A stretch of DNA of 64,000 nt. Origin: Jeotgalibacillus sp. S-D1. Its GTDB lineage: Bacteria; Bacillota; Bacilli; Bacillales; Jeotgalibacillaceae. The stretch lies in assembly GCF_004358665.1 (NCBI RefSeq), contig NZ_SMZR01000001.1:310001-374000 (forward strand). Reading direction: 5' to 3'. The notes below the pieces were generated by a model. That model saw nothing but the letters and a program-made list of their open reading frames with translations. It searched no databases and was not told the origin of the DNA. How positions within the stretch are numbered: the first letter of the stretch is position 1; the number at the start of each line of letters is the position of its first letter. The translations under genes and the position numbers were made by a program. Below, in pieces: positions 9,726 to 20,626 of this stretch.

Positions 9726-11990
9726 ATGGTAAAACGCAGTCGCATCGTCACCTTTATACTGCTGGTCATCTTAATCGGTGGCGCAATGGGCATGACAACC
9801 CAAACGATTTTAGGAAATATGAAACTTGGTCTTGATCTGCAAGGCGGATTTGAAGTTCTGTACCAGGTAAAGCCGGCTGAAGATGGTCAGGAAATTACAC
9901 CTGGTGTCGTTTCTGATACAGCTCAGGCATTGGATCGCCGTGTGAATGTATTAGGGGTTAGTGAACCGATCATTCAAGTAGAAAATGGCGACCGGATAAG
10001 GGTACAGCTTGCAGGAGTGGAGGATCAGAATCAGGCGCGTGAAATCCTTTCAACTGAAGCGAATCTGACTTTTCGGGATGTTAACGATAATGAGCTTTTA
10101 AGCGGTTCTGATCTGGTTGAAGGAGGATCAAGTCAAACCTTTGATGAGAATAACCGGCCGATTGTCCAGCTTGAACTGGAAAGCGGACAGAAATTCGGAG
10201 AAGTTACAAGTCAGATATTAGAGATGGGACCACCCGATAATAAACTAGTCATTTGGCTTGATTATGAAGAGGGAGATTCCTACGCGGAAGAATCTCAGAA
10301 AGAAGACCCGAAATTTATATCAGCGCCGAATGTCTCACAGGTATTAACAACAAATACCCCGGTCATTGAGGGCAGCTTTACATTAGAAGAGGCTCAAAAT
10401 TTAGCGAATCTTTTAAATGCAGGGGCTTTGCCTGTTGAACTCGAAGAAGTATACTCCACTTCAGTAGGGGCGTCCTTTGGGTTAATGGCAATGGATCAGA
10501 CGATTCTGTCTGGAATTATTGGGATTTCTCTTATTTTCTTATTTATGATTGCGTTTTATCGATTCCCAGGTTTTATTGGGGTTATTACGCTGTCGGTTTA
10601 TATTTATTTAATCCTTCTTGTTTTTGACTGGCTGAATGGGGTACTGACACTTCCGGGGATTGCCGCACTGCTTCTTGGAGTTGGTATGGCGATTGACGCA
10701 AACATCATTACCTATGAACGGATTAAAGAAGAACTAAAAGTGGGTAAATCCGTACGGGATGCCTATGCTGAAGGAAGCCGTTCGTCTCTATGGACCATTT
10801 TTGACGCCAATATTACTACCCTGTTAGCGGGTATCGTACTGTTTTACTTCGGGACAAGCTCTGTAAAAGGGTTTGCTACCATGTTATTAATCAGTATTAT
10901 TGTTAGTTTTGTAACGGCTGTTTTTGGCACACGCCTATTTATGAGCTTATGGGTGCGCAGTGGTTTCTTAGATAAACGTAAAGGCTGGTTTGGGGTGAAG
11001 AACTCCGAAATTAATGATTACAGGGACGATGTTGATGCACTGGACTTGCCGACAAAATTCGATCATTTTGATTTTGTTAAAAGCCGTAAGAAATTCTTCA
11101 TGATTTCTGCTGTTCTTATTATTGCAGGAATGTCTATTCTGGCAATATTCCGTTTAAATCTTGGGATTGACTTTACCAGCGGAACGAGAATTGATATGGT
11201 GGCAGATACTTCCCTTACAGAGGAAGTGATTGAAGAGGACCTTGCATCAATTGGACTTGAAGCAAGCAATATTCTGATCTCCGGTGACAATCAGGAGGTT
11301 GGTGTGGCCAGATTTACTGAATCATTAAGCCGGGGTGATGTGGCAGAATTAAATACGTATTTTCAGGAAAAATACGGTTCTGAACCAAATATATCAACCG
11401 TTGACCCGATTATCGGGGAAGAATTAGCGATGAATGCGCTGAAGGCTGTCGCGATAGCGTCGCTTGGGATTATTCTTTACGTATCAATTCGATTTGAATT
11501 GTACATGGCGATCGCTTCAGTTGTAGCACTGGTCCATGATGCATTCTTTATAATTGCTGTCTTCAGTTTGCTTCGGCTTGAAGTGGACATAACCTTTATA
11601 GCTGCTGTTTTAACCATTATTGGTTACTCGATCAATGACACCATTGTTACGTTTGACCGTATTAGGGAGAACATGCGCAAACTTAAACTGATTGAAACGA
11701 AAGAACAGTTAGCCAAAATAGTAAATCAATCCTTGCGCCAGACATTAGGCAGATCCGTTAACACTGTATTAACAGTGATTTTCGTTGTAACAGCAATGAT
11801 CATTTTTGGTGCAACATCCATTTTAAACTTCTCCATCGCCTTATTGATCGGACTGATTGCGGGTACTTATTCATCTGTATTTATTGCAGCACAGCTGTGG
11901 TATGTATTGAAAAAACGCGAATTAAAGAAAAAAGGATCCATTGTTACTTATAAAGAGAAAAAAGAATGGAATGATGAGCCTGTTGTTTAA
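9726..11990 (+). CDS. secDF: Protein translocase subunit SecDF (fused)
   Basis: Single-chain fusion of SecD and SecF, proton-driven partners of SecYEG that finish protein export. The 754-residue protein has two similar halves of six membrane helices each. The SecD half carries LGLDLQGG near residue 37 and a P1 periplasmic domain; the SecF half carries LGIDFTSG near residue 479. Each half repeats the membrane-helix block with D-rich motifs (GMAIDANIITYERIKEE and SINDTIVTFDRIREN). Start ATG 9726 is preferred over the longer frame because of GAGGAGG ten bases upstream and the conserved MVKRSRI start. Fusion is normal for Bacillus. Confidence 0.97.
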   Translation: MVKRSRIVTFILLVILIGGAMGMTTQTILGNMKLGLDLQGGFEVLYQVKPAEDGQEITPGVVSDTAQALDRRVNVLGVSEPIIQVENGDRIRVQLAGVEDQNQAREILSTEANLTFRDVNDNELLSGSDLVEGGSSQTFDENNRPIVQLELESGQKFGEVTSQILEMGPPDNKLVIWLDYEEGDSYAEESQKEDPKFISAPNVSQVLTTNTPVIEGSFTLEEAQNLANLLNAGALPVELEEVYSTSVGASFGLMAMDQTILSGIIGISLIFLFMIAFYRFPGFIGVITLSVYIYLILLVFDWLNGVLTLPGIAALLLGVGMAIDANIITYERIKEELKVGKSVRDAYAEGSRSSLWTIFDANITTLLAGIVLFYFGTSSVKGFATMLLISIIVSFVTAVFGTRLFMSLWVRSGFLDKRKGWFGVKNSEINDYRDDVDALDLPTKFDHFDFVKSRKKFFMISAVLIIAGMSILAIFRLNLGIDFTSGTRIDMVADTSLTEEVIEEDLASIGLEASNILISGDNQEVGVARFTESLSRGDVAELNTYFQEKYGSEPNISTVDPIIGEELAMNALKAVAIASLGIILYVSIRFELYMAIASVVALVHDAFFIIAVFSLLRLEVDITFIAAVLTIIGYSINDTIVTFDRIRENMRKLKLIETKEQLAKIVNQSLRQTLGRSVNTVLTVIFVVTAMIIFGATSILNFSIALLIGLIAGTYSSVFIAAQLWYVLKKRELKKKGSIVTYKEKKEWNDEPVV

Positions 11991-11998
11991 TTGCTCAT

Positions 11999-12034
11999 TT
12001 GAAACCGTCATTACACTGTAATGGCGGTTTCGTT
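11999..12034 (+). terminator. Terminator after secDF
   Basis: Long imperfect stem GAAACCGTCATTA / TAATGGCGGTTTC with loop CACTG. The following T run is short and interrupted, so strength is uncertain. Confidence 0.65.
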
Positions 12035-12133
12035 TGATTTAAGTAGGATTAAAAGCTGCTGATAAAGGGTATTTATACACTATTATTCAAAAAGAAGAAT
12101 AATAATATGGCTTTGAAAATTAGGGGGAATTAG

Positions 12134-12481
12134 ATGAAATTTCAATGGGTTTTAATTATGGGAATCATCTTTGCACTTATTGTAGCTATTTTTGCCGTTA
12201 TAAACGTTGATCCCGTAACCGTTAATTTTGCTTTCGCAGAAACGGAACTGCCGCTCATTCTTGTTATTTTAGGGTCGGTGTTAATGGGCGGGCTCATCAT
12301 CGGTTCGGTAGGAATGTTCCGTTTTTATATGACGCAGAAAAAGGTAAAGCAGCTTGAGAAAGAAAATCTAAGCCTGAAGGAACAGCTTGCTGAAGTGAAT
12401 CCATCAAATCAAGCACCTCTGCCGACAAGAACGGACTATAAAAAAACAGCTCCCGACTCCGGCGGGGATTCTGCTGAATAG
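12134..12481 (+). CDS. yrvD: LapA-domain (DUF1049) membrane protein
   Basis: A 115-residue protein with two membrane helices (about 5-25 and 38-62) followed by a coiled-coil segment VKQLEKENLSLKEQLAE near residues 76-92 and a polar tail. The pattern fits the lipopolysaccharide assembly protein A (LapA/YciS) domain family, which in Gram-positives cannot act in LPS assembly; the role is unknown. Position between secDF and recJ equals yrvD of B. subtilis. ATG 12134 follows AGGGGGAA. Confidence 0.8.
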   Translation: MKFQWVLIMGIIFALIVAIFAVINVDPVTVNFAFAETELPLILVILGSVLMGGLIIGSVGMFRFYMTQKKVKQLEKENLSLKEQLAEVNPSNQAPLPTRTDYKKTAPDSGGDSAE

Positions 12482-12515
12482 CAGATTAAGTTAGTCTGGA
12501 CAAAACTCAATATTG

Positions 12516-12552
12516 CCCTTGCGAATCAAGACATATTCGTAAGGGTATTTTT
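12516..12552 (+). terminator. Terminator after the LapA-domain gene
   Basis: Perfect 11-bp stem CCCTTGCGAAT / ATTCGTAAGGG (one G-T pair) followed by TATTTTT. Confidence 0.85.
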
Positions 12553-12616
12553 GTGCAGAATCATTTTCCGTATGCAGGTTAACTGCATTGGAGAGATGTT
12601 CAGTTCAACCCACTCA

Positions 12617-12645
12617 TTGAATACTCAATAAACGTCCTGTATAAT
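12617..12645 (+). promoter_or_regulatory. Sigma-A promoter of recJ
   Basis: TTGAAT (12617-12622), 17-bp spacer, TATAAT (12640-12645), 26 bp upstream of the recJ start. Confidence 0.8.
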
Positions 12646-12671
12646 GATAGACGCTAAAGAGGTGAGAAAAC

Positions 12672-15035
12672 ATGTTGCCATCCAAAACAAGATGGGAAAT
12701 AAATTCGATTGATAAAGAACAGGTACAGGCACTGACAAAAGCCCTGGAAATACCGGATGTAGTAGCGCGGCTGCTCGTCCAGCGAGGTCTAACAGACATT
12801 GAAGAAGCACGTTCTTTTTTGTATATAGAAAAACAATCTTTTTATGATCCTTTTTTATTTTTAGGAATGGATATTGCTGTTGCACGTATTAAGCGGGCTA
12901 TTGAAAACGAAGAAATGATTATGGTTTATGGTGATTATGATGCCGATGGCGTAACCAGTACCTCTGTATTAATGACCGCCCTGCAGCAGATGGAGGCCAA
13001 TGTAGAATTTTACATACCAAACCGTTTTACTGAAGGCTACGGGCCGAATGAGGAGGCCTTCCGCTTTGCAGCAGAACAGGGGATTAGTTTAATCATCACG
13101 GTGGATAATGGAATTTCTGGTGTGCACGAAGCAAATGTGTTGAAAGAATTGGGAGTAGACCTGATTATAACAGACCATCATGAACCGGGACCTATTTTAC
13201 CTGAGGCATTAGCCATCATTCATCCTAACCATCCTGATGGGAAATATCCTTTTAGGGAATTGGCCGGGGTTGGTGTAGCGTTTAAATTGGCTCATGCACT
13301 TCTGGGAAAAGCACCGGTTCATTTACTGGATCTGGTGGCAATTGGAACGATTGCAGATTTAGTGGCATTACGTGATGAAAATCGTTTAATGGTGAAGCAA
13401 GGGCTGCAAGTATTGCGCCAAACTTCCCGAAAGGGCATTTTGGCTCTTTGCAGGGTTGCGGGGGCTGCCATTTCAGATCTTGATGAGGAATCAGTAGGTT
13501 TCGTCATCGGACCGCGGCTGAATGCCGTAGGACGTTTATCGGATGCAGATCCGGCTGTTGACCTTATAATGACTGAAAACTCCGGGGAAGCTGAATCACT
13601 TGCAGTAGAGATTGATACGATGAATAAAGAACGTAAATCAATTGTAAGTGAAATTACGGAGCAGGCCATTAAACAGGTTGAAGAAAATTATTCCCTAGAG
13701 GAAAATCGGGTGCTTGTTATAGCGAAGGAAGGCTGGAATCCAGGTGTAGTCGGCATTGTAGCTTCCAGATTAGTAGATAGATATTATCGCCCTGTCATTA
13801 TTCTTTGCCTTGATCCGATTACAGGGAAAGCAAAAGGATCTGCCCGGAGTATTGCAGGATTTAATATGTTCGAAGAACTCTCTCAAAACCGGGACATCCT
13901 CCCTCAATTTGGAGGCCACCCTATGGCAGCCGGGATGACTTTGTCCCTTGAACATGTTGACACATTGCGTATCCGCTTGAATGAACAAGCCAAATTTCTT
14001 GCACCGGAAGACTTCATTCCGATTACCCCTGTAGATACGATGGCACACTTGGATGAAATTGATATTCATTCAATTTCAAAGCTGCAGATGCTGGCTCCAT
14101 TCGGAATGAAAAATCCAAAGCCAAAAGTGTTAATCGAACAATCTTCAGTCGCATCTATCCGGAAAATAGGAGCAAATCAAAATCATCTTAAAATTACACT
14201 TGAAAAAGGAAAATCTGCATTAGATGGTATCGCTTTTGGTTTAGGAGAACTCGCAGATCACGTATCTCCTCTAGCAAAAATAGATGTGATTGGTGAACTT
14301 TCAATTAACGAATGGAATAATACACGAAAACCTCAAATATTTGTTAAAGACGTAAAGATAAATGATTGGCAGCTATTTGATGTGAGAGGCATTTCCCAGC
14401 CGGAAAGGTGGCTTGCAACATTGCCGCCGCAGCGTGATGTGATCGCATTTGATCCTAAAACCGTCCACGCTTTTTCAAAGTATCTGGCAGCTGAATCCAT
14501 TATGGTAATTGAAAATGAAGAGCAGGCATCTGAATACTCAATTGATCAAAAACAAATTGTATTATTAGATCTGCCTTCGAATGAAGAAATTCTGTTAAAC
14601 TTAATTAAAAATGGCAAACCGGTAAGAGTGTACGCACATTTTTATCAGGATGATCCTCAGTTTTTCAATGCCATGCCATCGAGGGATCACTTTGCCTGGT
14701 ATTATGGTTTCTTAAAGAAACGACAGGAATTTGACCTGTCAAAAAATGGAGACGCATTGGCAAACCATAAAGGCTGGAGCCGGGATACAATAAATTTTAT
14801 GTCAAAGGTGTTTTTTGAACTGGATTTTGTTACAATTAAGGATGGAATGATTACCGTCAACAAATCCGTTGAAAAACGGGATTTGTCTCATTCGCCTGCC
14901 TACCAGACCAAAGAACGCATGGTGAATTTAGAGCAGGAGTTGTTATATTCGTCTTTTCAGCAGCTTAAAGTATGGTTTGAAGAGCACACTGAATGGGCGA
15001 AGAGACTTGAGGAGGAAGAAAAAGTATGGATTTGA
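12672..15035 (+). CDS. recJ: Single-stranded-DNA-specific exonuclease RecJ
   Basis: A 5-prime to 3-prime exonuclease for DNA end resection and repair. The 787-residue length equals the B. subtilis enzyme, longer than the ~577-residue E. coli form because of a C-terminal extension (from about residue 560). DHH-superfamily metal motifs are visible: VYGDYDADG near residues 87-95, ITDHHEPG near 167-174, and the DHHA1 block with [10 protein letters not shown] around 415. ATG 12672 follows AAGAGGTGAG. Its last ten bases overlap apt. Confidence 0.97.
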   Translation: MLPSKTRWEINSIDKEQVQALTKALEIPDVVARLLVQRGLTDIEEARSFLYIEKQSFYDPFLFLGMDIAVARIKRAIENEEMIMVYGDYDADGVTSTSVLMTALQQMEANVEFYIPNRFTEGYGPNEEAFRFAAEQGISLIITVDNGISGVHEANVLKELGVDLIITDHHEPGPILPEALAIIHPNHPDGKYPFRELAGVGVAFKLAHALLGKAPVHLLDLVAIGTIADLVALRDENRLMVKQGLQVLRQTSRKGILALCRVAGAAISDLDEESVGFVIGPRLNAVGRLSDADPAVDLIMTENSGEAESLAVEIDTMNKERKSIVSEITEQAIKQVEENYSLEENRVLVIAKEGWNPGVVGIVASRLVDRYYRPVIILCLDPITGKAKGSARSIAGFNMFEELSQNRDILPQFGGHPMAAGMTLSLEHVDTLRIRLNEQAKFLAPEDFIPITPVDTMAHLDEIDIHSISKLQMLAPFGMKNPKPKVLIEQSSVASIRKIGANQNHLKITLEKGKSALDGIAFGLGELADHVSPLAKIDVIGELSINEWNNTRKPQIFVKDVKINDWQLFDVRGISQPERWLATLPPQRDVIAFDPKTVHAFSKYLAAESIMVIENEEQASEYSIDQKQIVLLDLPSNEEILLNLIKNGKPVRVYAHFYQDDPQFFNAMPSRDHFAWYYGFLKKRQEFDLSKNGDALANHKGWSRDTINFMSKVFFELDFVTIKDGMITVNKSVEKRDLSHSPAYQTKERMVNLEQELLYSSFQQLKVWFEEHTEWAKRLEEEEKVWI

Positions 15036-15538
15036 AGCAATTTGTGACAATCGTAGAAGATTGGCCGAAAAAAGGAATTCGATTTAAAGATATTACAACA
15101 CTTATGGACAATGGAGATGCATACCGCTATGCCACTGACCAAATTGTTGAATATGCAAAAGATAAAGACATCGATATTATTGTAGGCCCTGAAGCCCGTG
15201 GTTTTATTATTGGATGTCCTGTTTCATATGCACTGGGTATAGGTTTTGCTCCTGTCCGCAAAGAAGGTAAGCTTCCTCGCGAAACAGTCAAAGTAGATTA
15301 TGGTTTGGAATACGGCAAGGATGTTCTGACGATCCATCGTGATGCCATCAAACCAGGGCAGCGTGTTCTTATCACTGATGATCTGCTTGCGACAGGCGGA
15401 ACGATTGAAGCCACCATTAAGCTTGTGGAAGAATTAGGCGGCGTGGTAGCAGGTATTGCTTTTTTGATTGAGCTTACCTATTTAGATGGTCGTGACAAAT
15501 TAGATGGATATGATATGCTTACACTTATGCAATACTAA
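15026..15538 (+). CDS. apt: Adenine phosphoribosyltransferase
   Basis: Converts adenine and PRPP to AMP in purine salvage. The 170-residue protein has the type I phosphoribosyltransferase PRPP loop [13 protein letters not shown] near residues 114-126 and [11 protein letters not shown] around 53-63. ATG 15026 lies inside the end of recJ, after GAGGAGG, so the two are translationally coupled. In Bacillus it often sits next to relA, linking purine pools to (p)ppGpp. Confidence 0.97.
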   Translation: MDLKQFVTIVEDWPKKGIRFKDITTLMDNGDAYRYATDQIVEYAKDKDIDIIVGPEARGFIIGCPVSYALGIGFAPVRKEGKLPRETVKVDYGLEYGKDVLTIHRDAIKPGQRVLITDDLLATGGTIEATIKLVEELGGVVAGIAFLIELTYLDGRDKLDGYDMLTLMQY

Positions 15539-15546
15539 ATAATTGT

Positions 15547-15576
15547 AAAGAGTCCCACAATAGGGACTCTTTTTAT
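15547..15576 (+). terminator. Terminator after apt
   Basis: Stem AAAGAGTCCC / GGGACTCTTT with a six-base loop and a T run. Confidence 0.9.
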
Positions 15577-15636
15577 ATACAAAATGGTTTATTTTTAACT
15601 TTTTTTTCGGATTTGTCTTAAAAAGAACAGAATCGC

Positions 15637-15665
15637 TTTACATGAGAACGTTTTTTTTTAATAAT
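15637..15665 (+). promoter_or_regulatory. Candidate relA promoter
   Basis: TTTACA (15637-15642), 17-bp spacer that includes nine Ts, then AATAAT (15660-15665), about 50 bp upstream of relA. Confidence 0.5.
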
Positions 15666-15714
15666 AGAAACAATACACAAAAATCTATTTCAAACGATAA
15701 AGGTGATATAACGT

Positions 15715-17907
15715 ATGGCGAATGATCGAGTGCTTACCGCGGAAGAAGTGTTCGGGATTACAGCAACTTACATGAACAGCAATCAAGTGAATCTGGTTAA
15801 AGATGCATATGCACTTGCAGCTGAAGCCCACAAGGAACAGTTCCGGAAATCTGGTGAGCCTTATATAATTCATCCCATCCAGGTAGCAGGTATTTTGGCG
15901 AATCTTCAAATGGATCCGTCTACCGTAGCGGCAGGGTTTCTACATGATGTGGTGGAGGATACGGACTTTACCTATAAAGATTTAACCGAGCGTTTCAACG
16001 AAGAAGTGGCCATGTTAGTTGATGGCGTGACCAAACTTGGGAAAATTAAATATAAATCCAAAGAAGAACAGCAGGCAGAGAATCACAGAAAAATGTTTAT
16101 TGCAATGGCACAGGACATTAGAGTGATTCTTATTAAGCTTGCTGATCGTTTGCATAATATGAGAACCCTTAAGCATATGCCGGTTGAAAAACAAATACGG
16201 ATTTCAAATGAAACGCTTGAAATATTTGCACCGCTTGCACATCGTTTGGGGATTTCAACAATCAAATGGGAGCTTGAGGATACCTCATTACGTTATTTAA
16301 ATCCTCAGCAATACTATCGTATCGTAAATCTGATGAAGAAAAAACGAAACGAACGGGAGGAATATGTTAAAACGGTCATTACCGAAATCAAGGATCAGGT
16401 AACTGATGTTAAGATTGATGCAGATATTTATGGCCGTCCAAAACATATCTATTCGATTTATAAAAAAATGGCGATGCAAAATAAGCAGTTCAATGAAATC
16501 TATGATTTGCTGGCTGTCAGAGTAATTGTTGACAGTATAAAAGACTGTTATGCCGTACTGGGCATTATCCATACATGCTGGAAGCCCATGCCTGGACGTT
16601 TTAAAGACTACATTGCCATGCCAAAGCCGAATATGTATCAATCCCTTCATACGACGGTTATCGGTCCTAAAGGGGATCCGCTTGAGGTTCAAATCAGGAC
16701 TTCCGATATGCACAGAATTGCCGAATATGGTGTTGCTGCACATTGGGCCTATAAAGAAGGAACCATCGTCAGTGAAGATAAGAAGGAATCTGTTGAGAAA
16801 AAACTAACATGGTTCAGAGAGATCCTTGAATTCCAGCAGGATTCTTCCGATGCAGAAGAATTTATGGATGCTCTTAAATTTGATCTGTTTTCTGACATGG
16901 TTTATGTTTTTACCCCAAAAGGAGATGTAATGGAACTTCCTGCAGGATCCGTTCCGATCGATTTTGCCTACAGGGTGCATTCCGAGATTGGCAACAAAAC
17001 GATTGGCTCAAAAGTAAACGGCAAAATGGTGCCGCTGGATTCTACCTTAAAAACAGGGGACATTATTGAAATAATGACTTCCAAACACTCCTATGGACCG
17101 AGCCAGGACTGGCTGAAGCTTGCTCAAACCTCGCAGGCGAAGCATAAAATCAAAGCTTTTTTTAAGAAGCAGCGCCGCGATGAAAATATGGACAAAGGGA
17201 AAGATATTGTTGAACGGGAAATTCGGGCCCTTGAATTTAATCCGAAGGAAGTATTGACGGAAGAAAATATTAAGAGAGTTTCTGAAAAATTTAACTTTAC
17301 CAATGTTGAGGATATGTATTCAGCTGTTGGGTATGGTGGTATCACCGGTGTTCAAATTGCCAACCGTCTCACTGAAAAGCTCCGGAAGCTTCGAGATGAA
17401 GAAGATACACTTGAAAAGGCAATGGCAGATATCAAGCCCCCTTCTGCAAGAAAGAAGCGGGAAGCTGGAGTGACAGTTAAAGGGATTGATAATCTTCTTG
17501 TACGATTATCCAAGTGCTGCAGTCCGGTGCCGGGAGATGAAATTATCGGTTTTATTACCAGAGGTCGGGGTGTTTCCGTACACCGTACAGATTGCCCGAA
17601 CATCCAGGATGATGCCAATGCGCGTTTAATTCCTGTCGAATGGGAGGGTGCTCCTCAGGATAAAAAAGAGTATAATGTCGATATTGAAATTTCAGGATAT
17701 GACCGGAGAGGCCTTTTAAATGAGGTGCTTCAAGCAGTCAATGAAACAAAAACGAATATTTCTGCCGTCAGCGGTCGAACAGATCGAAATAAAATGGCTA
17801 CGATCAATATGTCGATCATGATTCAAAATCTTAACCACCTCCAGCGTGTAGCAGATAGAATCAAGCAAATTTCAGATATCTACTCGGTTCAGCGGGTAGT
17901 GAATTGA
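15715..17907 (+). CDS. relA: Bifunctional (p)ppGpp synthetase/hydrolase RelA (Rel)
   Basis: Makes and degrades the stringent alarmone. The 730-residue protein has all domains of the long Rel enzymes: the HD hydrolase domain with HDVVED near residues 77-82, the synthetase domain with [13 protein letters not shown] around 240, a TGS domain around 395-450, the conserved CCSPVPGD near 601, and a C-terminal ACT domain. The intact HD motif indicates a working hydrolase. ATG 15715 follows AAAGGTG. dtd follows 18 bp downstream. Confidence 0.97.
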   Translation: MANDRVLTAEEVFGITATYMNSNQVNLVKDAYALAAEAHKEQFRKSGEPYIIHPIQVAGILANLQMDPSTVAAGFLHDVVEDTDFTYKDLTERFNEEVAMLVDGVTKLGKIKYKSKEEQQAENHRKMFIAMAQDIRVILIKLADRLHNMRTLKHMPVEKQIRISNETLEIFAPLAHRLGISTIKWELEDTSLRYLNPQQYYRIVNLMKKKRNEREEYVKTVITEIKDQVTDVKIDADIYGRPKHIYSIYKKMAMQNKQFNEIYDLLAVRVIVDSIKDCYAVLGIIHTCWKPMPGRFKDYIAMPKPNMYQSLHTTVIGPKGDPLEVQIRTSDMHRIAEYGVAAHWAYKEGTIVSEDKKESVEKKLTWFREILEFQQDSSDAEEFMDALKFDLFSDMVYVFTPKGDVMELPAGSVPIDFAYRVHSEIGNKTIGSKVNGKMVPLDSTLKTGDIIEIMTSKHSYGPSQDWLKLAQTSQAKHKIKAFFKKQRRDENMDKGKDIVEREIRALEFNPKEVLTEENIKRVSEKFNFTNVEDMYSAVGYGGITGVQIANRLTEKLRKLRDEEDTLEKAMADIKPPSARKKREAGVTVKGIDNLLVRLSKCCSPVPGDEIIGFITRGRGVSVHRTDCPNIQDDANARLIPVEWEGAPQDKKEYNVDIEISGYDRRGLLNEVLQAVNETKTNISAVSGRTDRNKMATINMSIMIQNLNHLQRVADRIKQISDIYSVQRVVN

Positions 17908-17925
17908 CGACTGGAGGAGAACTTT

Positions 17926-18363
17926 GTGCGAGTAGTTGTACAGCGTAGTAAAGAAGCAGAAGTTTCAGTTGAAGGGAAAGTAAAAGGAAAGATCACTCAT
18001 GGGCTAGTTTTGCTTGTTGGTATAACACATGAGGATGGGGAAAAGGATGCTCAGTATATTGCTGACAAAATTGCAAATTTGCGCATCTTCGAAGATGAAG
18101 AAGGAAAAATGAACCATTCTCTTTTAGATCGAAAAGGGGAGATTCTATCGATTTCCCAATTCACATTATATGGTGATACAAAAAAAGGAAGACGTCCTAA
18201 TTTTATGAATGCGGCCAAGCCTGAAGCGGCAGAACCGCTTTATGACAAGCTGAACGAATTGTTTAAACAAAAAGGCATAGCTGTTGAAACCGGTGTGTTT
18301 GGTGCCATGATGGATGTATCTTTAACCAACGACGGGCCGGTAACGCTTATTGTAGAAAGTTAG
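17926..18363 (+). CDS. dtd: D-aminoacyl-tRNA deacylase
   Basis: Removes D-amino acids (and mischarged Gly) from tRNA. The 145-residue protein shows [17 protein letters not shown] around residues 78-94 and the C-terminal NDGPVT motif, the two signature blocks of DTD. Start is GTG at 17926 after GGAGGAG. In an operon with relA. Confidence 0.96.
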   Translation: MRVVVQRSKEAEVSVEGKVKGKITHGLVLLVGITHEDGEKDAQYIADKIANLRIFEDEEGKMNHSLLDRKGEILSISQFTLYGDTKKGRRPNFMNAAKPEAAEPLYDKLNELFKQKGIAVETGVFGAMMDVSLTNDGPVTLIVES

Positions 18364-18395
18364 GCTGTTGGGGAAACGCCCATATACAGTAAAAA

Positions 18396-18425
18396 AAAAA
18401 CTCGGCAAAAAGCCGAGTTTTTTTA
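18396..18425. terminator. Bidirectional terminator between dtd and the amidase gene
   Basis: Stem AAACTCGGC / GCCGAGTTT, loop of five A, flanked by an A run and a T run; its tail touches the stop codon of the opposing gene. Confidence 0.92.
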
Positions 18426-20201
18426 TTGTGAAAAATAATCTACTAAACCATTATAAATTCCCGTTGTAGCAATCTCTCGAAAATGATCATTATTTATGGT
18501 GACTTCCTCAGAAGGGTTGCTAATATATCCAAGTTCCAATAAAACTGCTGGTATGGAATTGTCCCGGAGAACCAGAAAGTTTCCGTATTGAATGCCTCTA
18601 TTACGAAGTGCCATTTGTCCTTCTAAACCGGTATGAACAGATTGAGCAAGTTCATTATCTACGTCTCCATAATAATACGTTGTAAATCCTTTCACGCTTC
18701 GATCATCTATCGCATCGTAATGGATGGAAACAAATGCATCAGCCTGATGCTGATTGGAAGCTGCGACTCTTGATTGTAAATCAATGTACCGATCATCCTG
18801 CCTGGTCATAATGACATTTGCGCCTGTGCTTGAAAGCTTGTGGTACAATATTTCAGCAGTACGTAGAGTCAGTGTTTTTTCTAAGGAACCTCCTGCACCT
18901 ATAGCGCCTCCATCTCTTCCGCCATGACCGGCATCGATGACGATGGTGGCATCAGCAATTGACTCGATTGCAGGGGGAGGAGGATCATCAGCTGTTTCTT
19001 CCTGAGCGGGTTGCTCTTCAACAGACTCTTCCTCTTCTATTGGTTCATTTTCCCCGGAAACAATCCAGCTGGCGATAAAACCTGTATTGCCCTCGCTTAG
19101 TTCAACTTCGTACCATTCACCTTGCTGAGAGAGTACAGTATATTGTTCGCCTGAATCTGTTCTTGCAGCAACCTCAGATTCTACTGAAGGCTGCGTTCGA
19201 ATATTAGAACCATTATAAAGAATCGTAACCAGTTCTTCCTCGCCAGAATCAGATGAACCGGTGCCGGCTTCGGTAAACCAGCTTGCAATCCAGCCCTGCT
19301 CACCCGATTCATATTCAATCTTATACCAATCATTTGACTCTTCTTTAATCGTAAATGATTCATTCTTTTGAACTTTTCCTATAGCTTTTCCGTCACGGGA
19401 GGGTTCGTTTCTGACCGTCAGCGTGTCTACCATTATTACAATGGAAGAACCTGCTAAAGTACTGGTTTCAATCGGTTCATCTTCATTTTCCTGTATCGAC
19501 TGATATTGGACATATGTAGAGCTGACCCAGCCTTTAATTCCATTTCCTTCTACAAGAAGCCATCCGTATTGTTCTTTTTCTATACGTACCGAATCACCTT
19601 GGTTAAGAGAACCGATAACAGCACTATCAGAGGAAAAATCATCCCGGACATTCAGCCGGTCCACTGAAATTGTACCTTGGGATTCGCTGTCAGGATCCTC
19701 ATCCGATCGTTCCTGTGAGGGACTGATAAATTCACTTGCCACCCAGCCGCTTGTACCGTCCGATGAAGTGATGCGCAGCCATTCTCCAGCATCCTCCTGC
19801 ACGCTTATAGAATCTCCTTCAACGAGAGAACCGAGGATTTCGCTTTCGGTGCTCGCATCACTGCGGATGCGAAGCTGATCTGTTGTGACTTCTCGGGTAT
19901 CCTGTGTGCTTGCAGTCTCTTGTTGAGCTGAGTTCTGAACAGTCAGCCATTGTGCAACCCAGCCTTTTTTTCCATTGGATAGTTTTAATTGAAGCCACCC
20001 ATACTCTTCATTTAAGACTTCATATGTATCGCCATTATTGCCGGTTGCAACAGTTGGATAAGAAAGGCCGGGACCTTCTCTCAGGTTAACATGATCCGAG
20101 GAAATAGTAGCTGTGACATTGGCCGCTTGAATAACTTGGAAAGGGGGAAGTAAAGCAGATAAAAATAATAAAATAGATAATATTGAAACCATTACCTTCA
20201 T
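18423..20201 (-). CDS. yrvJ: N-acetylmuramoyl-L-alanine amidase with five SH3b domains
   Basis: Secreted cell-wall hydrolase of 592 residues. A signal peptide (VMVSILSILLFLSALLP, cleavage after about residue 27) is followed by five bacterial SH3 repeats, each with an xLNVR-like strand and a GWV/GWIASW end (roughly 30-85, 103-158, 178-233, 250-305, 320-378). An acidic Glu/Pro linker leads to an Amidase_3 domain with zinc ligands in DAGHGG and SIHYDA, a Glu in SLEKTLTL, and the catalytic Glu in LLELGYISN. SH3b repeats bind the wall. Start ATG 20201 has GAGGTGA six bases away. Position between dtd and hisS matches yrvJ. Confidence 0.92.
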   Translation of the reverse strand: MKVMVSILSILLFLSALLPPFQVIQAANVTATISSDHVNLREGPGLSYPTVATGNNGDTYEVLNEEYGWLQLKLSNGKKGWVAQWLTVQNSAQQETASTQDTREVTTDQLRIRSDASTESEILGSLVEGDSISVQEDAGEWLRITSSDGTSGWVASEFISPSQERSDEDPDSESQGTISVDRLNVRDDFSSDSAVIGSLNQGDSVRIEKEQYGWLLVEGNGIKGWVSSTYVQYQSIQENEDEPIETSTLAGSSIVIMVDTLTVRNEPSRDGKAIGKVQKNESFTIKEESNDWYKIEYESGEQGWIASWFTEAGTGSSDSGEEELVTILYNGSNIRTQPSVESEVAARTDSGEQYTVLSQQGEWYEVELSEGNTGFIASWIVSGENEPIEEEESVEEQPAQEETADDPPPPAIESIADATIVIDAGHGGRDGGAIGAGGSLEKTLTLRTAEILYHKLSSTGANVIMTRQDDRYIDLQSRVAASNQHQADAFVSIHYDAIDDRSVKGFTTYYYGDVDNELAQSVHTGLEGQMALRNRGIQYGNFLVLRDNSIPAVLLELGYISNPSEEVTINNDHFREIATTGIYNGLVDYFSQ

Positions 20202-20303
20202 TAACATCACCTCACAATTTATTCTTGATTCTATCATAGATCCTTATATCATGTATGTCATTAAAGAAATTGTAATCAAACTTAAAAGTCTTGTTAATCC
20301 CTC

Positions 20304-20332
20304 TTGACATTCGCTCTGCTCCTTATTATGAT
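20304..20332 (+). promoter_or_regulatory. Promoter of the hisS-aspS operon
   Basis: TTGACA (20304-20309), 17-bp spacer, TATGAT (20327-20332), directly before the T-box leader. Confidence 0.85.
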
Positions 20333-20338
20333 TGATTA

Positions 20339-20616
20339 CATTATCAAAATCGAAAACAAAACCAGTGATGGAGAATAGTAAATAAGAAAAATGCGTGGCT
20401 AGAGAGAATTCACCCTGGGCTGAAAGTGAATTTACATGGCAGCTTATTGAATGAACACTCCTTAGGTTCAATTCTGAAAAGTACTTCTTAGTAGGAACTG
20501 ACGTATGCAGGCGTTAACTGCCTTGAGTGGAAGCAATTTGCTTCAATTAGGGTGGCACCACGGGAACTACAAACTCCCGTCCCTTGTTTTAGGACAAGGG
20601 ACGGGAGTTTTTTTGT
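20339..20616 (+). ncRNA. Histidine T-box riboswitch
   Basis: A tRNA-sensing leader. Visible parts are the stem I distal block (AGAGAG ... GGCTGAAAG, 20400-20426), the specifier context GAA-CAC-TCC with the His codon CAC at 20456-20458, the T-box AGGGTGGCACCACGGG at 20549-20564, and a terminator with a 17-bp stem at 20571-20610 followed by Ts. Uncharged tRNA-His should favour the antiterminator and so raise hisS-aspS expression. Confidence 0.93.
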
Positions 20617-20626
20617 ATTTTATTTT

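Noticed and set aside
15643-15660. CcpA (cre) site upstream of relA
   Set aside because: TGAGAACGTTTTTT misses three positions of the cre consensus and is better explained as promoter spacer.
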